This document shows positions 11,518 through 19,853 of a stretch of DNA of 64,000 nt, in pieces; position 1 is the first letter of the stretch; every line of letters starts with the position of its first letter. The notes under the pieces were generated by a model. It did not search any database and was not told the DNA's origin. It worked only from the letters and a program-made list of their open reading frames with translations. A program made the position numbers and the translations under genes. The DNA is from Oricola thermophila (GTDB lineage Bacteria > Pseudomonadota > Alphaproteobacteria > Rhizobiales > Rhizobiaceae), in NCBI RefSeq assembly GCF_013358405.1, contig NZ_CP054836.1, forward strand, positions 1,612,001 to 1,676,000. The letters are read 5' to 3'.

Positions 11518-13284
11518 TCAGTCCAGGAAGGATTCCACCTGATCGAGTATCTGCGGCCAGTCCTTGAAGAATATCAGCTGGCCGGCATCCGGGTCCTCGT
11601 GGAAAACGAAACGTGGAAACTCAGCCTGCATCTCGCGGACGGTGCCCATCGGCATCTGCGGATCCTGATGGCCTTGCCAGATATGGACGGGAACGTTGCA
11701 GGCATCGACCACGGGGCGCCAGTCGCGCTGCTGCAAGATCGCCTCGCTGGCAAAGGCCTCGTGGGCGGAATGCCAGTCCGACAGGCAGACCTCGGAGCCG
11801 AGGACCATGGCTTCCATGACCTCCGGATTTTCGAAGGTCCGAACATCGGCCGGCGACTCGCCGTAGACGGCGTGCACGAAGCCGCGCTTGCCGATGCGGC
11901 GGGCAAGCGAAAAGCCCGCCTTGACCATGAAGGGCAGCATTGCCGGCGCGTAGCGGGCATTGGCGAGTATGAAGCGATGCCACTTGTGCATCCGCTGATA
12001 CTGCGTCCTGTTGAACAGCGGCAGTCCCGTACTGCAGTTGATGATTGCCGAAACCCGTCCGGGATGCGCATGGGCAAGATGAAAGACAAAGAAGGAATCC
12101 GCCGACAGTGCGATCACCGGGCAACGCTCCACGCCATAGTGGTCAAGCACGGCGACGGTATCGGACACGATCGTATCCACGAGTTCCTCGCGGCTGCGCG
12201 CCGGGGATGTATGGCCGTAGCCAGGCCTGATCGGCACGATCACCTTGAGACCACGCCGTTCGGCAGACACCTCCGCGGAGGCCGGCCAACGGATCAGGCC
12301 GTAGTCCAGCGGGAAGTAGAGTACCGGGCGCCCCTCATCGTCGCCTATGACGATATGGTCGGCACGGCGTCCGCCGGGACGGCGGAGCGTTCGGAACGGC
12401 CGCTCCTTCAGCCGGGTGGGGCCGCTGACTGTCTTGAGCGACGCATTGCGCTCGGTCACAGAAACGACATCCATCAAGCCCAGCGTGACACGAATGAGTT
12501 CGACCTGGGTGTGCGTCTCCGTCTTGGAGAGGATCGCCTTGATCTGACTTTTCACGGTCTCGCGGGACCGGCCGCGCATCTCCGCGATCTCCGTCATGCC
12601 CGCGCCCTCGACCAGCGCACGCAGAACCTCGACCTCCGCCTCGGTGAGGCCGAAGGCCTCGCGCACCGTCGCCGACAGGCCGTCCGGCCATGCCAGTTCG
12701 TTGGTAACGGCCAGCACATGCGCCTCGCCGCCGACCTCGTGCTCGACCGGCGACATGCGCATCACGATCGGGCGCCCCGTCGTCGTCAGGCGAAACCGCG
12801 CGAAGGAGCTTCCGCTCGCCCGCGGATCCAGTATCCGCCCCACTTCACGCTTCAGGTGCTCGATATCCTCCGGCGCCATGGGCAGATTGGAAAGCGGCTG
12901 TTGCGGCAGAACCCCGAACACGGCGGCGGCGGCGGCGTTAAGCGCGGACAGCCTGCCCGACGCCGAAATCGTGAAAGCCGCGGTCAGATCGAAAGAGCCG
13001 ACGAGACCCTCCAGTACCCGGTCCGGAGAATGGCGATCCAGTTGCTCGAGGACCGAGGCAGCACGCGCCATGTGGCTTTCCAGCTCGACATCGCGCATGA
13101 GCAGCCGCAGGCTGCCCTCCTGCGCGCTACCAACCCCGCGCGACGGACCAAGACGCTCTTCCCAAATGTCGAGGAGATCCTCGTAGCGCTCCGGCTCGAT
13201 GGCCACCTGGTAGATGCGGTCTATGATCTCAAGCTTGTCGCTTTGTCCGACACCCCCGGAGGCGTCGCCCGGTTTGTATTCCAT
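11518..13284 (-). CDS. LuxR-type regulator fused to an alpha/beta-hydrolase fold
   Basis: 588 residues in three parts. Residues 95-200 look like a degenerate PAS-type sensor (FTISASGRLSALNAAAA). Residues 212-270 are a LuxR/GerE HTH (LTEAEVEVLRALVEG, then SRETVKSQIKAILSKT). Residues 315-588 have an alpha/beta-hydrolase fold (RPGYGHTS at 353, WQGHQDPQMP at 536-545). The triad is abnormal: the elbow reads ALSADS (Ser394, with Asp where Gly is expected), the oxyanion HG is YG, and the catalytic His position in the final DAGQL is Gln569; Asp541 is kept. I infer that the C-terminal part binds a ligand rather than hydrolysing it, making this a ligand-responsive DNA-binding protein. LuxR-alpha/beta-hydrolase proteins occur in rhizobia, but I know of no assigned ligand. 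It is monocistronic. Confidence 0.85.
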   Translation of the reverse strand: MEYKPGDASGGVGQSDKLEIIDRIYQVAIEPERYEDLLDIWEERLGPSRGVGSAQEGSLRLLMRDVELESHMARAASVLEQLDRHSPDRVLEGLVGSFDLTAAFTISASGRLSALNAAAAAVFGVLPQQPLSNLPMAPEDIEHLKREVGRILDPRASGSSFARFRLTTTGRPIVMRMSPVEHEVGGEAHVLAVTNELAWPDGLSATVREAFGLTEAEVEVLRALVEGAGMTEIAEMRGRSRETVKSQIKAILSKTETHTQVELIRVTLGLMDVVSVTERNASLKTVSGPTRLKERPFRTLRRPGGRRADHIVIGDDEGRPVLYFPLDYGLIRWPASAEVSAERRGLKVIVPIRPGYGHTSPARSREELVDTIVSDTVAVLDHYGVERCPVIALSADSFFVFHLAHAHPGRVSAIINCSTGLPLFNRTQYQRMHKWHRFILANARYAPAMLPFMVKAGFSLARRIGKRGFVHAVYGESPADVRTFENPEVMEAMVLGSEVCLSDWHSAHEAFASEAILQQRDWRPVVDACNVPVHIWQGHQDPQMPMGTVREMQAEFPRFVFHEDPDAGQLIFFKDWPQILDQVESFLD

Positions 13285-13320
13285 GACGGCTTGATCTCGC
13301 GACGTTACGTAAACAGCAAC

Positions 13321-13351
13321 ATTTTAGGATGACAAACCGGCTCCAAGTCAA
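13321..13351 (-). promoter_or_regulatory. Possible sigma70-type promoter of the LuxR/hydrolase gene
   Basis: On the minus strand TTGACT (13351-13346) is followed by TAAAAT (13326-13321), with a 19-base spacer (or CCTAAA with 17). This lies about 40 bases before the ATG at 13284. An 8-bp palindrome TTACGTAA (13305-13312) lies between it and the start and could be an operator. Confidence 0.35.
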
Positions 13352-13389
13352 TTCTTTTTCATCGTCCCGCAAGAAACGGCAAACAAGAC

Positions 13390-13635
13390 TCAAAGTTTGT
13401 CGAAATCATCCTTGCTCGTCGGCATCAACATGACCGCCGTGGCGAGATAGGCAAATCCGAATGTAATGCCGAAAGTCAGCGCCAGCATGACAATGGCAGC
13501 GACCTTATGCTGCGTGTGGTCAAGCAATTCGCCAAGGTTGGCAACATTGAAATGCACGGCGGCCGCGGCGATCAGCCAGCCGATGGCGATACCGGTGAAG
13601 CTGTTGACCAAAACGAAGCGGACGAGTTTCGGCAT
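13390..13635 (-). CDS. Small two-helix membrane protein of unknown function
   Basis: 81 residues starting MPKLVRFVLVNSFTG. Two long hydrophobic segments (about residues 6-27 and 47-69) are joined by a short polar loop containing LLDHTQHK; the C-terminus is charged (SKDDFDKL). It is probably an inner-membrane protein. No family is recognised. The ATG at 13635 is preferred to an upstream one that would add a polar, Arg-rich segment. It lies 61 bases after the MFS gene on the same strand, so it could be the last member of the decarboxylase-MFS unit. Confidence 0.65.
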   Translation of the reverse strand: MPKLVRFVLVNSFTGIAIGWLIAAAAVHFNVANLGELLDHTQHKVAAIVMLALTFGITFGFAYLATAVMLMPTSKDDFDKL

Positions 13636-13696
13636 GACAATGCACCCTGTGTCGCGGAACCGGGAGTCTACGCCGGTAAAACGGCAATTCAATGGG

Positions 13697-14899
13697 TCAG
13701 ATTGAAGCGCCGGGCTCGCGGGGACCGAGCGCGCGGAGCCGCGCCATGGCCACGATCCCGAAGACCGGGCCCAGCGCCATCAGAACCATGACCGCGGGCC
13801 AGCCCCACCATTCGGCCAGCACCGGCGTCACCTGCACGGTGAAGAAGGTCAGCGCGAAGCCGAGCGCGGTCTGCAGCGTCATCAGGCTGCCTGCCCGCTC
13901 GGGCGGGGCATTGTCCGCGACAAGCGCCGAGAACTGCGCGGAATCTGGGCTGACGGACGCGCCCCAAGCGAGAACCACGAGGAACGTGATCCATGCCGGG
14001 CCGCCGAAGGTCAATGCCGCCAGGACGGCGCAGGCCCCGCTGACGACCATGGCCCACAGGGCGACATCGGCCTTGCCGATGCTGTCCGCCTTCCGTCCGC
14101 CGATCACGCTCATGACCGCGCCGGCCGCTATCGCGCAGAACGCCGTGATCGAGGCCAGTTGCATGGCCTCGCCTTCCGGAAGCGACGCGCGATAGGAAAC
14201 CGCGGTCGCCACCGCGATCCAAGCCCACATGGCGTAGAGTTCCCACATGTGGCCGAAATAGCCCGCGAAGGCGAGCCGAATCCTGCGATCGGTCCAAGCG
14301 GTGACGATATCGCGCGGATCGAAACGAAGCGCCCGCGCGTGGTACGGACCGAGCGACGAGAACTGGGCGGCCAGCCCGCCCAGCACGGCCGCGCCGGACG
14401 CGACAACCACCGTCATTCGCCAGTCGCCGTCTCCGGCCAGCGAGAACAGATGCGGCAAGGCGTTGCCGAGAATGAGCGCACCGAGCAGCGTCCCGACGAG
14501 AAAGCCGCGGTCGCGCCGGCCCCACCCGACCGCTATCTTCATGCCGACCGGATAGACACCCGCTAGAAGCGCCCCCGTCAGAAAGCGCGCAACGATGGCC
14601 GCAGCGCCGCCCGGAACGGCGACCAGAAGGACAAGATTGACAAGTCCCGCAGCGACCGCCGAGATGCCGAGCACCCGACGCGGGTCGAACCGGTCGGGTA
14701 TCCCCATGACGGCCGAAACCAGCGCGCCAACCACGAAACCGAGCTGGACCCCGCTCGACAACGCAGCCTGGCGAAACGGGGATATGGCCACTTCCGCCGT
14801 CATGCCGGGCAGGATGGCCGCCGAGACGAACCAGAGCGAAAGGGCAAAGCACTCCGCCACCAGCAGGACGGCAATCGAAACGCCCTTCCCCGCCGCCAT
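13697..14899 (-). CDS. MFS transporter coupled to the decarboxylase gene
   Basis: 400 residues with about twelve hydrophobic segments and the usual MFS halves; short basic loops such as DRFDPRR follow the second helix. The ATG at 14899 comes two bases after the TGA of the decarboxylase gene, so the two are almost certainly co-translated. An MFS carrier behind an ornithine/lysine decarboxylase suggests export of a polyamine or uptake of its amino-acid substrate; that is inference. The longer open frame upstream overlaps the decarboxylase and is not coding. Confidence 0.88.
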   Translation of the reverse strand: MAAGKGVSIAVLLVAECFALSLWFVSAAILPGMTAEVAISPFRQAALSSGVQLGFVVGALVSAVMGIPDRFDPRRVLGISAVAAGLVNLVLLVAVPGGAAAIVARFLTGALLAGVYPVGMKIAVGWGRRDRGFLVGTLLGALILGNALPHLFSLAGDGDWRMTVVVASGAAVLGGLAAQFSSLGPYHARALRFDPRDIVTAWTDRRIRLAFAGYFGHMWELYAMWAWIAVATAVSYRASLPEGEAMQLASITAFCAIAAGAVMSVIGGRKADSIGKADVALWAMVVSGACAVLAALTFGGPAWITFLVVLAWGASVSPDSAQFSALVADNAPPERAGSLMTLQTALGFALTFFTVQVTPVLAEWWGWPAVMVLMALGPVFGIVAMARLRALGPREPGASI

Positions 14900-14901
14900 G
14901 C

Positions 14902-16122
14902 TCAGTCCGCCATGGTTTCGAGGCTGGCGAAGCTTTCCGGCGCCTCGCCCGAATCGAAGGGTTCCGCCACCTCCACGAAAGTGTCGGGATAAAAGCCGTT
15001 GAAGCGGGTGCGCAGCGCCATCGAGTATGCGCCGATATGACCGATCTCGATCCAGTCGCCCGTATCCACGGTCTCCGGCAGGTAGAACGGACGCGTCAGG
15101 ATGTCGACGGAATCGCATGTCGCGCCGCAGACCTTGAAGGGCACAATATTCTCCGGGTCGCCATTGCGGCGGCGAATGTTGGGATCCGGAATGAAGCGCG
15201 CCGGCAGCGTGATCTTCCCGGTCCAGGAGTCCGACAACGAGGCCCAGATTCCGTCATTGATGTAGAGGCGCTTTCCCTTTCGCAGGAGCACGCGCACGAT
15301 CAACGAAAAGGCGCGCGCGACGATAACCCGGCCCGGCTCGGCCACCAGCGGCAGATCGCCGAATTCCCATTCGTCGAGGCCGGCGCGAAGCCTTTCCATG
15401 ATTTCTTCCAGTGAAGGAGGCTGCGGCGCGCGACTCCGCGGATCGTGGCCATAGGCAGCGGGGAAACCGCCGCCGACATCGAGTCCCGCGAGCGGGACGC
15501 CCGCCCTGTTGCGCACCCAGTCAGCCGAGGCGAGCGCCTTCTCGTAAGTTTCCGGATCCTCGACCTGACTTCCGACATGGAAACACAGCCCGGTCCCGAA
15601 ACCGATGTTGTGCAGACGCTGAAGCAGCTCGACGGCGTGAGCAGGCGCGGCGCCGAATTTCTTCGAGAGTTCGTAGGCCGCATGCCCCTTTGTGGCGATG
15701 CGCACGAAAACCGTGATTGTCGTGTGATCGATATCGAGCGCCCGCGCGACGCGCAGGATCTTGGCGATCTCGTCCTCGTGATCCACCACGAGCGTGCGGA
15801 TGGCGAAGCGCTCCAGCGCGAGACGGATATCGGATTGCGCCTTGACCGGGTGCATGTAGAGCAGCTCCGCGTCCGGCGAAACGTCGCGCACGGTGGCAAA
15901 CTCGGCCGGAGATGCCACGTCGAAGGTATCGATGCCGGCCTCGACCAAAGCCCGGATTACCATAGGCTCGCCGTTGGTCTTGACCGCATAGGCCGTCTTG
16001 CCCGGGAACAATTCCTTGAAACGGCGGGCATCCTCGCGCAGCACATGGGGACGAAAGCAATAGACCGAAACATCCGGCCGCATTTTCAGGGCGGCGTCGC
16101 GCGCCGTCGCATAGCGGTCCAT
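14902..16122 (-). CDS. Ornithine/lysine (group IV, PLP) decarboxylase
   Basis: 406 residues of the alanine-racemase-fold decarboxylases. Visible landmarks: YAVKTN with the PLP lysine at 48, FHVGSQ near 181, GGGF at 217-220 and EPGR at 262-265 (phosphate binding), and CDSVD with Cys336-Asp337, the pair used in ODC-type active sites. The reaction is decarboxylation of ornithine to putrescine, or lysine to cadaverine; which one cannot be fixed here. Start ATG 16122 has GGGAG eight bases upstream. Length is typical for short bacterial ODCs. The downstream MFS gene is coupled. It is divergent from the amidase with 82 bases between starts. Confidence 0.92.
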   Translation of the reverse strand: MDRYATARDAALKMRPDVSVYCFRPHVLREDARRFKELFPGKTAYAVKTNGEPMVIRALVEAGIDTFDVASPAEFATVRDVSPDAELLYMHPVKAQSDIRLALERFAIRTLVVDHEDEIAKILRVARALDIDHTTITVFVRIATKGHAAYELSKKFGAAPAHAVELLQRLHNIGFGTGLCFHVGSQVEDPETYEKALASADWVRNRAGVPLAGLDVGGGFPAAYGHDPRSRAPQPPSLEEIMERLRAGLDEWEFGDLPLVAEPGRVIVARAFSLIVRVLLRKGKRLYINDGIWASLSDSWTGKITLPARFIPDPNIRRRNGDPENIVPFKVCGATCDSVDILTRPFYLPETVDTGDWIEIGHIGAYSMALRTRFNGFYPDTFVEVAEPFDSGEAPESFASLETMAD

Positions 16123-16204
16123 GAAATGAACTCCCGTTTCTTCCGCTCGGCCGTCATGTGTGGTTAGAGCAGAGAACGCAACCGTGCGCAAAGGGAGGAA
16201 TGCC

Positions 16205-17443
16205 GTGCTGTCCGTAACAAAACTGCTCGAGGATATCGCCGCAGGGCACGACAGCGCCGAGGCCGCCGTCGCCCGTTGTCGGGCCGAAATTGCCGAACAC
16301 GACGGCACGCTGAAGGCCTTCGCCGCGCTGGCGCCCGGCAACGCGCAGGTACCCGTGGCCGGACCGCTAGCCGGCATCGCGGTCGGCGTGAAGGACATAT
16401 TCGACACCTACGACATGCCGACCGAATACGGCTCCCCGATTTACGCCGGCTTCCGGCCGCGCGCGGACGCCCCGGTCGTCGCGATGGCCCGGGCGCGCGG
16501 CGCCCATGTCATCGGCAAGACGAAAACCACGGAATTCGCCTTCCTCAATCCGACGGACACGGTCAATCCGCACGACCCCGCGCACACGCCGGGCGGCTCT
16601 TCTTCCGGATCGGCGGCGGCTGTTGCGGCAGGCATGATCCCGGCTGCGATCGGTACGCAGACAGGCGGCTCCGTCGTCCGCCCGGCATCGTTCTGCGGCG
16701 TCGCCGGATACAAGCCCAGCTTCCGGCTCATGCCCACGGGCGGGATGAAGACCTTTGCCTGGACGCTCGACACGACGGGCCTGTTCGCCGCGTCCGCGAG
16801 GGATGTCGCGCTGTTCGCCGCGCGGCTGACGGGCCGCGACTTGGCGGTGGACGAAGCCGACGCGCCACGCCGGATCGGCCTCTACCGGGCGGCGATCGAC
16901 GGCGAGGCTTCCGACGACATGCTCGGCGCCGTGGAGAAGGCCGCGAACGCCGCGGCAAAGGCCGGCGCGACAGTGATCGAGATCGCCGAACCGGAGGAAC
17001 TGTCCCGCGCGCGGGACATCCACGCCATCATCCAGAATTACGAGGCGGCGATTTCAATGGGCCATGAACTCGCCTTCCATGCCGACAGCCTCAGCCCGAT
17101 CCTGCGCGATACGCTGGAGGAAGGGCGCGGGATACTCCCGGCAGAGTATGACGACGCAAGGCGCATCGCGCGGCGGGCGCGCAAGGCCGCGACAGAGCTG
17201 TTCAACGATATCGACGTGCTGCTGGCCCCCTCCGCACCGGGGGCCGCGCCGCGCGATCTCGGCACGACCGGCTCGGCGCTGTTCAACAAGCTGTGGACGC
17301 TGACCGGCAATCCCTGCGTGAACGTGCCCGGCCTCGCGGATGCGGCCGGCATGCCCCTCGGCGTGCAAGTGATCGGCCGGTTCGGTCGTGACAAGCAGAC
17401 CCTGTCGGCCGCCGGATGGCTGGAGAACCTTCTCGGCAACTGA
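16205..17443 (+). CDS. Amidase-signature family hydrolase
   Basis: 412 residues from GTG 16205, which has a strong AGGGAGG six bases upstream; the in-frame ATG at 16160 lacks such a site. The Ser-cisSer-Lys triad is visible: Lys63 (GVKDIFDT), Ser132 in GGSSSGSAAAVAAG, and Ser156 in GTQTGGSVVRPASFCG. Such enzymes hydrolyse amides of many kinds (fatty-acid amides, nitrile-derived amides, Glu-tRNA amidotransferase chains). GatA is unlikely: no GatB or GatC is near and the C-terminus is short. The substrate is unknown. It faces away from the decarboxylase and shares its upstream region. Confidence 0.88.
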   Translation: MLSVTKLLEDIAAGHDSAEAAVARCRAEIAEHDGTLKAFAALAPGNAQVPVAGPLAGIAVGVKDIFDTYDMPTEYGSPIYAGFRPRADAPVVAMARARGAHVIGKTKTTEFAFLNPTDTVNPHDPAHTPGGSSSGSAAAVAAGMIPAAIGTQTGGSVVRPASFCGVAGYKPSFRLMPTGGMKTFAWTLDTTGLFAASARDVALFAARLTGRDLAVDEADAPRRIGLYRAAIDGEASDDMLGAVEKAANAAAKAGATVIEIAEPEELSRARDIHAIIQNYEAAISMGHELAFHADSLSPILRDTLEEGRGILPAEYDDARRIARRARKAATELFNDIDVLLAPSAPGAAPRDLGTTGSALFNKLWTLTGNPCVNVPGLADAAGMPLGVQVIGRFGRDKQTLSAAGWLENLLGN

Positions 17444-17601
17444 CTTGCGACGGATTGCGCGGGAAGCATGGCGAAAATCGCGGGACTGGAAAAATATTCC
17501 TCACAGATCGGCAGCACGAAAAAATGTCGCTGCAATGGGGATTTGGCGCAAATCCCTGCGAAAACGATTCAACGGATTTCGCGTTGCAGCATGGAATGTT
17601 C

Positions 17602-17629
17602 TTGTACCTTCGTCCCAGTCGCTTAGATT
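17602..17629 (+). promoter_or_regulatory. Possible promoter of the 28-aa microprotein
   Basis: TTGTAC (17602-17607) and TAGATT (17624-17629) are separated by 16 bases and lie 28 bases before the start codon at 17657, within a region that has no terminator or gene. Confidence 0.35.
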
Positions 17630-17656
17630 CTAAGTGCCGAAGCAAGGAGGCTTGCC

Positions 17657-17743
17657 ATGGGACTCACACGTTCTATCAACGTCATGATGGTGTGCGCCGC
17701 GTTCGTATTTCTTGGCGCCCTGGTATTTGGAGTCCTGCCCTGA
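17657..17743 (+). CDS. 28-residue single-span membrane microprotein
   Basis: A complete tiny gene: AAGGAGG at 17644-17650, six bases, ATG, 28 codons and TGA, followed after about 40 bases by a strong terminator. The peptide begins MGLTRSINVMMVCAAFVFLG and ends with FGVLP; after a short basic head it is one hydrophobic helix of about 20 residues. Optimal Shine-Dalgarno, promoter-like sequence and terminator around so short a frame argue that it is real. I recall no function. A single-span peptide of this size could act on a membrane partner; this is inference. Confidence 0.65.
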   Translation: MGLTRSINVMMVCAAFVFLGALVFGVLP

Positions 17744-17785
17744 CCGGGATCCCTAGCGGCGCATTCGCCGCCCCCTGAAAATTCG

Positions 17786-17815
17786 AAACCCGGGCCGCTT
17801 GGCGAGCCCGGGTTT
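17786..17815 (+). terminator. Rho-independent terminator between the microprotein and metF
   Basis: A 10-bp stem (AAACCCGGGC at 17786-17795 with GCCCGGGTTT at 17806-17815) with a 10-base loop is followed by TT. The A-rich side also allows use as a terminator for metF in the other direction. Confidence 0.8.
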
Positions 17816-17840
17816 TTCAATGCAAATCAGAGGCTTGCAG

Positions 17841-18761
17841 TCAGGCCGCATTCAACTCCGACACCGGCTTGTCGGCACGTATGCCGATGAGGCGGCATAT
17901 GGCGAAAACGAGATCCGGACGGTTCATGGTGTAGAAGTGGAAATCGCTCACGCCACGGTCCACCAGGTCGAAAACCTGCTCGGCGGCGACTGCGGATGCC
18001 ACCAGGGCATGGGTTTGCGGGTCGTTCTCCAGCCCCTCGAAGCGGTCCGCCAGCCAATCCGGCACGGTCGCCCCGCACTTGGAGGCAAAATTGCGCAGGG
18101 CGGAGAAGTTGTGGATCGGCGCTATGCCCGGCACGATCGGGATATAGATGCCGGCACGACGCACGCGCTCCACGTAACGCTCATATATGTCGTTATCAAA
18201 GAAGAACTGGGTAATGGCCCGCGTGGCACCATTGTCGACCTTGCGCTTGAGCATGTCGATGTCGGTCGCGAAATCCGGGCTTTCCGGATGACGCTCGGGA
18301 TATGCAGCCACCGAAATGTCGAAATCGCCGAAGGCCTTCAGCCCGGCGACGAGATGGGCGGCGTTCTGGTAGCCGTTGGGATGCGGCTGGTAACGCGTAC
18401 CGACACCGCCGGCCGGATCGCCGCGCAGCGCAACGAAGCGGCGAATGCCAAGGGCAGCAAACTCGCGGACGACTGCATCGACCTCCTCGCGCGTCGCATC
18501 CACGCAGGTGATATGCGCGGCCGCCGGCGTATTTCCGGTCGCCAGCACCATTTCCAGCGTCTTCCTTGTGGTATCGCGCGTCGAGCCGCCGGCACCATAG
18601 GTGACGGACACGAAATCCGGCCCGAGCGGGTTGAGCCGCCTTATGGTCTCGGAAAGCGTCGCCTCCATATGCGGTGTCTTCGGCGGAAAGAACTCGAAGG
18701 ACACGCGGATTTCCTGCCCGCTGCCGCGATTGCCGGTGACCGACCTGACGTAATTTCTCAT
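17841..18761 (-). CDS. metF: 5,10-methylenetetrahydrofolate reductase
   Basis: 306 residues, the usual length of bacterial MetF. It begins with a typical SFEFFPPKTPHMEATL, and keeps the FAD/folate barrel marks: VTYGAGGSTRDTT, HITCVDATREEVDAV, LRGDPAGG, TQFFFDNDIYERYV and VPGIAPI. It reduces 5,10-methylene-THF to 5-methyl-THF for methionine synthesis. The ATG overlaps the stop of the ArsR-methyltransferase gene (ATGA), so both are expressed together. No metH or homocysteine methyltransferase gene follows within the window; the unit ends at the terminator at 17786-17815. Confidence 0.96.
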   Translation of the reverse strand: MRNYVRSVTGNRGSGQEIRVSFEFFPPKTPHMEATLSETIRRLNPLGPDFVSVTYGAGGSTRDTTRKTLEMVLATGNTPAAAHITCVDATREEVDAVVREFAALGIRRFVALRGDPAGGVGTRYQPHPNGYQNAAHLVAGLKAFGDFDISVAAYPERHPESPDFATDIDMLKRKVDNGATRAITQFFFDNDIYERYVERVRRAGIYIPIVPGIAPIHNFSALRNFASKCGATVPDWLADRFEGLENDPQTHALVASAVAAEQVFDLVDRGVSDFHFYTMNRPDLVFAICRLIGIRADKPVSELNAA

Positions 18762-19777
18762 GCAACATACTCCAGGGGCGACTGCGTTGAATCCTCGTCT
18801 TCGGCGATTTCCATGCGCGGGTCGGTCGCGATCCAGATCTTCACCGTGAGCCGGTTGGGCTCGACCTTGCCGGCGGCAAGCGCTTTGGAAGGGCCCGTTT
18901 CCAGCTCCGCGGCCTCGAACCAGCCCGCGATATCGTTGTCGGAGAAGCCCATGCGCTGGTGTGCGTGCTCCTCGCGCAGAAAATCGAGATCGTGCGGCGC
19001 GAAATCGACAATCACGAGGCGTCCGCCGGGGCGCAGCGCGCGCGCGGCTTCCCTGATCACGGCAGCCGGATCATCGAGGAAGTGGAGCACCTGGTGGATG
19101 GTCACAAGGTCAAAGCCGTTGCGCACGATAGGCAGGTTGTAGACATCGCCAAGACGCACCTCCGCATTGCGCACGCCCGCCGCGTCCAGATTGGCGCGGG
19201 CGACATTGAGCATGTCGCGGTTGGAGTCGATGCCGATTCCGTACTGGTAGAGACCCGAGAACAACTCAAGGATCCGGCCGGTTCCGGTGCCGAGGTCGAG
19301 CATGTATCGCACCGGCTTGTCGCCGACCAGGGCCAGCAATGCCTCCTCGACCAGCTTGTCGGCAACGTGAAGCGAGCGAATCTCGTCCCAGCTCGCAGCG
19401 TTCTTCGTGAAGTAGGCGGAGGCGACTTCGCGCCGCTTCGCCTTGACCTCGGCGAGACGCTCGGCATCGCGGGCGATGGTCTCGTCGGATGACGAGATGC
19501 GCCCGAGAAGCTCCTGGACCAGCGCGTCGCTGGCCGCATCCCGGCTCAGCCGGAATAGGGCCCAGGAACCTTCCTGCTGGCGCTTGATGAGCCGCGCGTC
19601 CAGCATCAGCTTCAGGTGACGCGACACGCGCGGCTGCGACTGGCCAAGAATGCCCGTCAATTCCGATACGGTGAGATCTCCCTCCGACAGCAGCTTCAGG
19701 ATGCGCAGCCGCGTCGGTTCGGCTATTGTCTTGAGGACATCGACGATCGTGTCGAGATGGAAACCGGACGTGCTCAT
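18758..19777 (-). CDS. ArsR-family regulator fused to a SAM-dependent methyltransferase
   Basis: 339 residues from ATG 19777 with GGAG upstream. Residues 8-80 are a winged HTH of ArsR type (recognition region LTVSELTGILGQSQPRVSRHLKL). Residues 140-300 are a class I methyltransferase, with motif I LDLGTGTGRIL at 160-170 and GIGIDSNRDML following. There is no cysteine in the whole protein, so it cannot be a thiolate metal sensor like ArsR itself. ArsR-type regulators linked to methionine/SAM genes, including SahR, which senses S-adenosylhomocysteine, are known. Because this gene is coupled to metF, control of the methyl cycle by SAM or SAH is a reasonable inference. Whether the methyltransferase part is active or only a sensor is unknown. 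Confidence 0.9.
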   Translation of the reverse strand: MSTSGFHLDTIVDVLKTIAEPTRLRILKLLSEGDLTVSELTGILGQSQPRVSRHLKLMLDARLIKRQQEGSWALFRLSRDAASDALVQELLGRISSSDETIARDAERLAEVKAKRREVASAYFTKNAASWDEIRSLHVADKLVEEALLALVGDKPVRYMLDLGTGTGRILELFSGLYQYGIGIDSNRDMLNVARANLDAAGVRNAEVRLGDVYNLPIVRNGFDLVTIHQVLHFLDDPAAVIREAARALRPGGRLVIVDFAPHDLDFLREEHAHQRMGFSDNDIAGWFEAAELETGPSKALAAGKVEPNRLTVKIWIATDPRMEIAEDEDSTQSPLEYVA

Positions 19778-19791
19778 GCTTTCTCCGAAAA

Positions 19792-19813
19792 GATATAAAG
19801 ATATGTTTATATC
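19792..19813. promoter_or_regulatory. Palindromic operator candidate for the ArsR-methyltransferase
   Basis: GATATAAA (19792-19799) and its exact reverse complement TTTATATC (19806-19813) flank a 6-base spacer. The site is AT-rich in GC-rich surroundings, 15 bases before the regulator start, and covers sequence that could serve as its -10 element. It is shared with the divergent DUF2293 gene. Its placement fits autoregulation. Confidence 0.65.
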
Positions 19814-19853
19814 ATTCCGGAGGTGAGTGCAAGCGGCCTCGCGGCGGGGCAAC

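Noticed and set aside
18758..19813. SAM riboswitch before the metF unit
   Set aside because: Only about 76 bases separate the regulator and DUF2293 starts and they are filled by the palindrome and ribosome-binding sites; no riboswitch core is visible.
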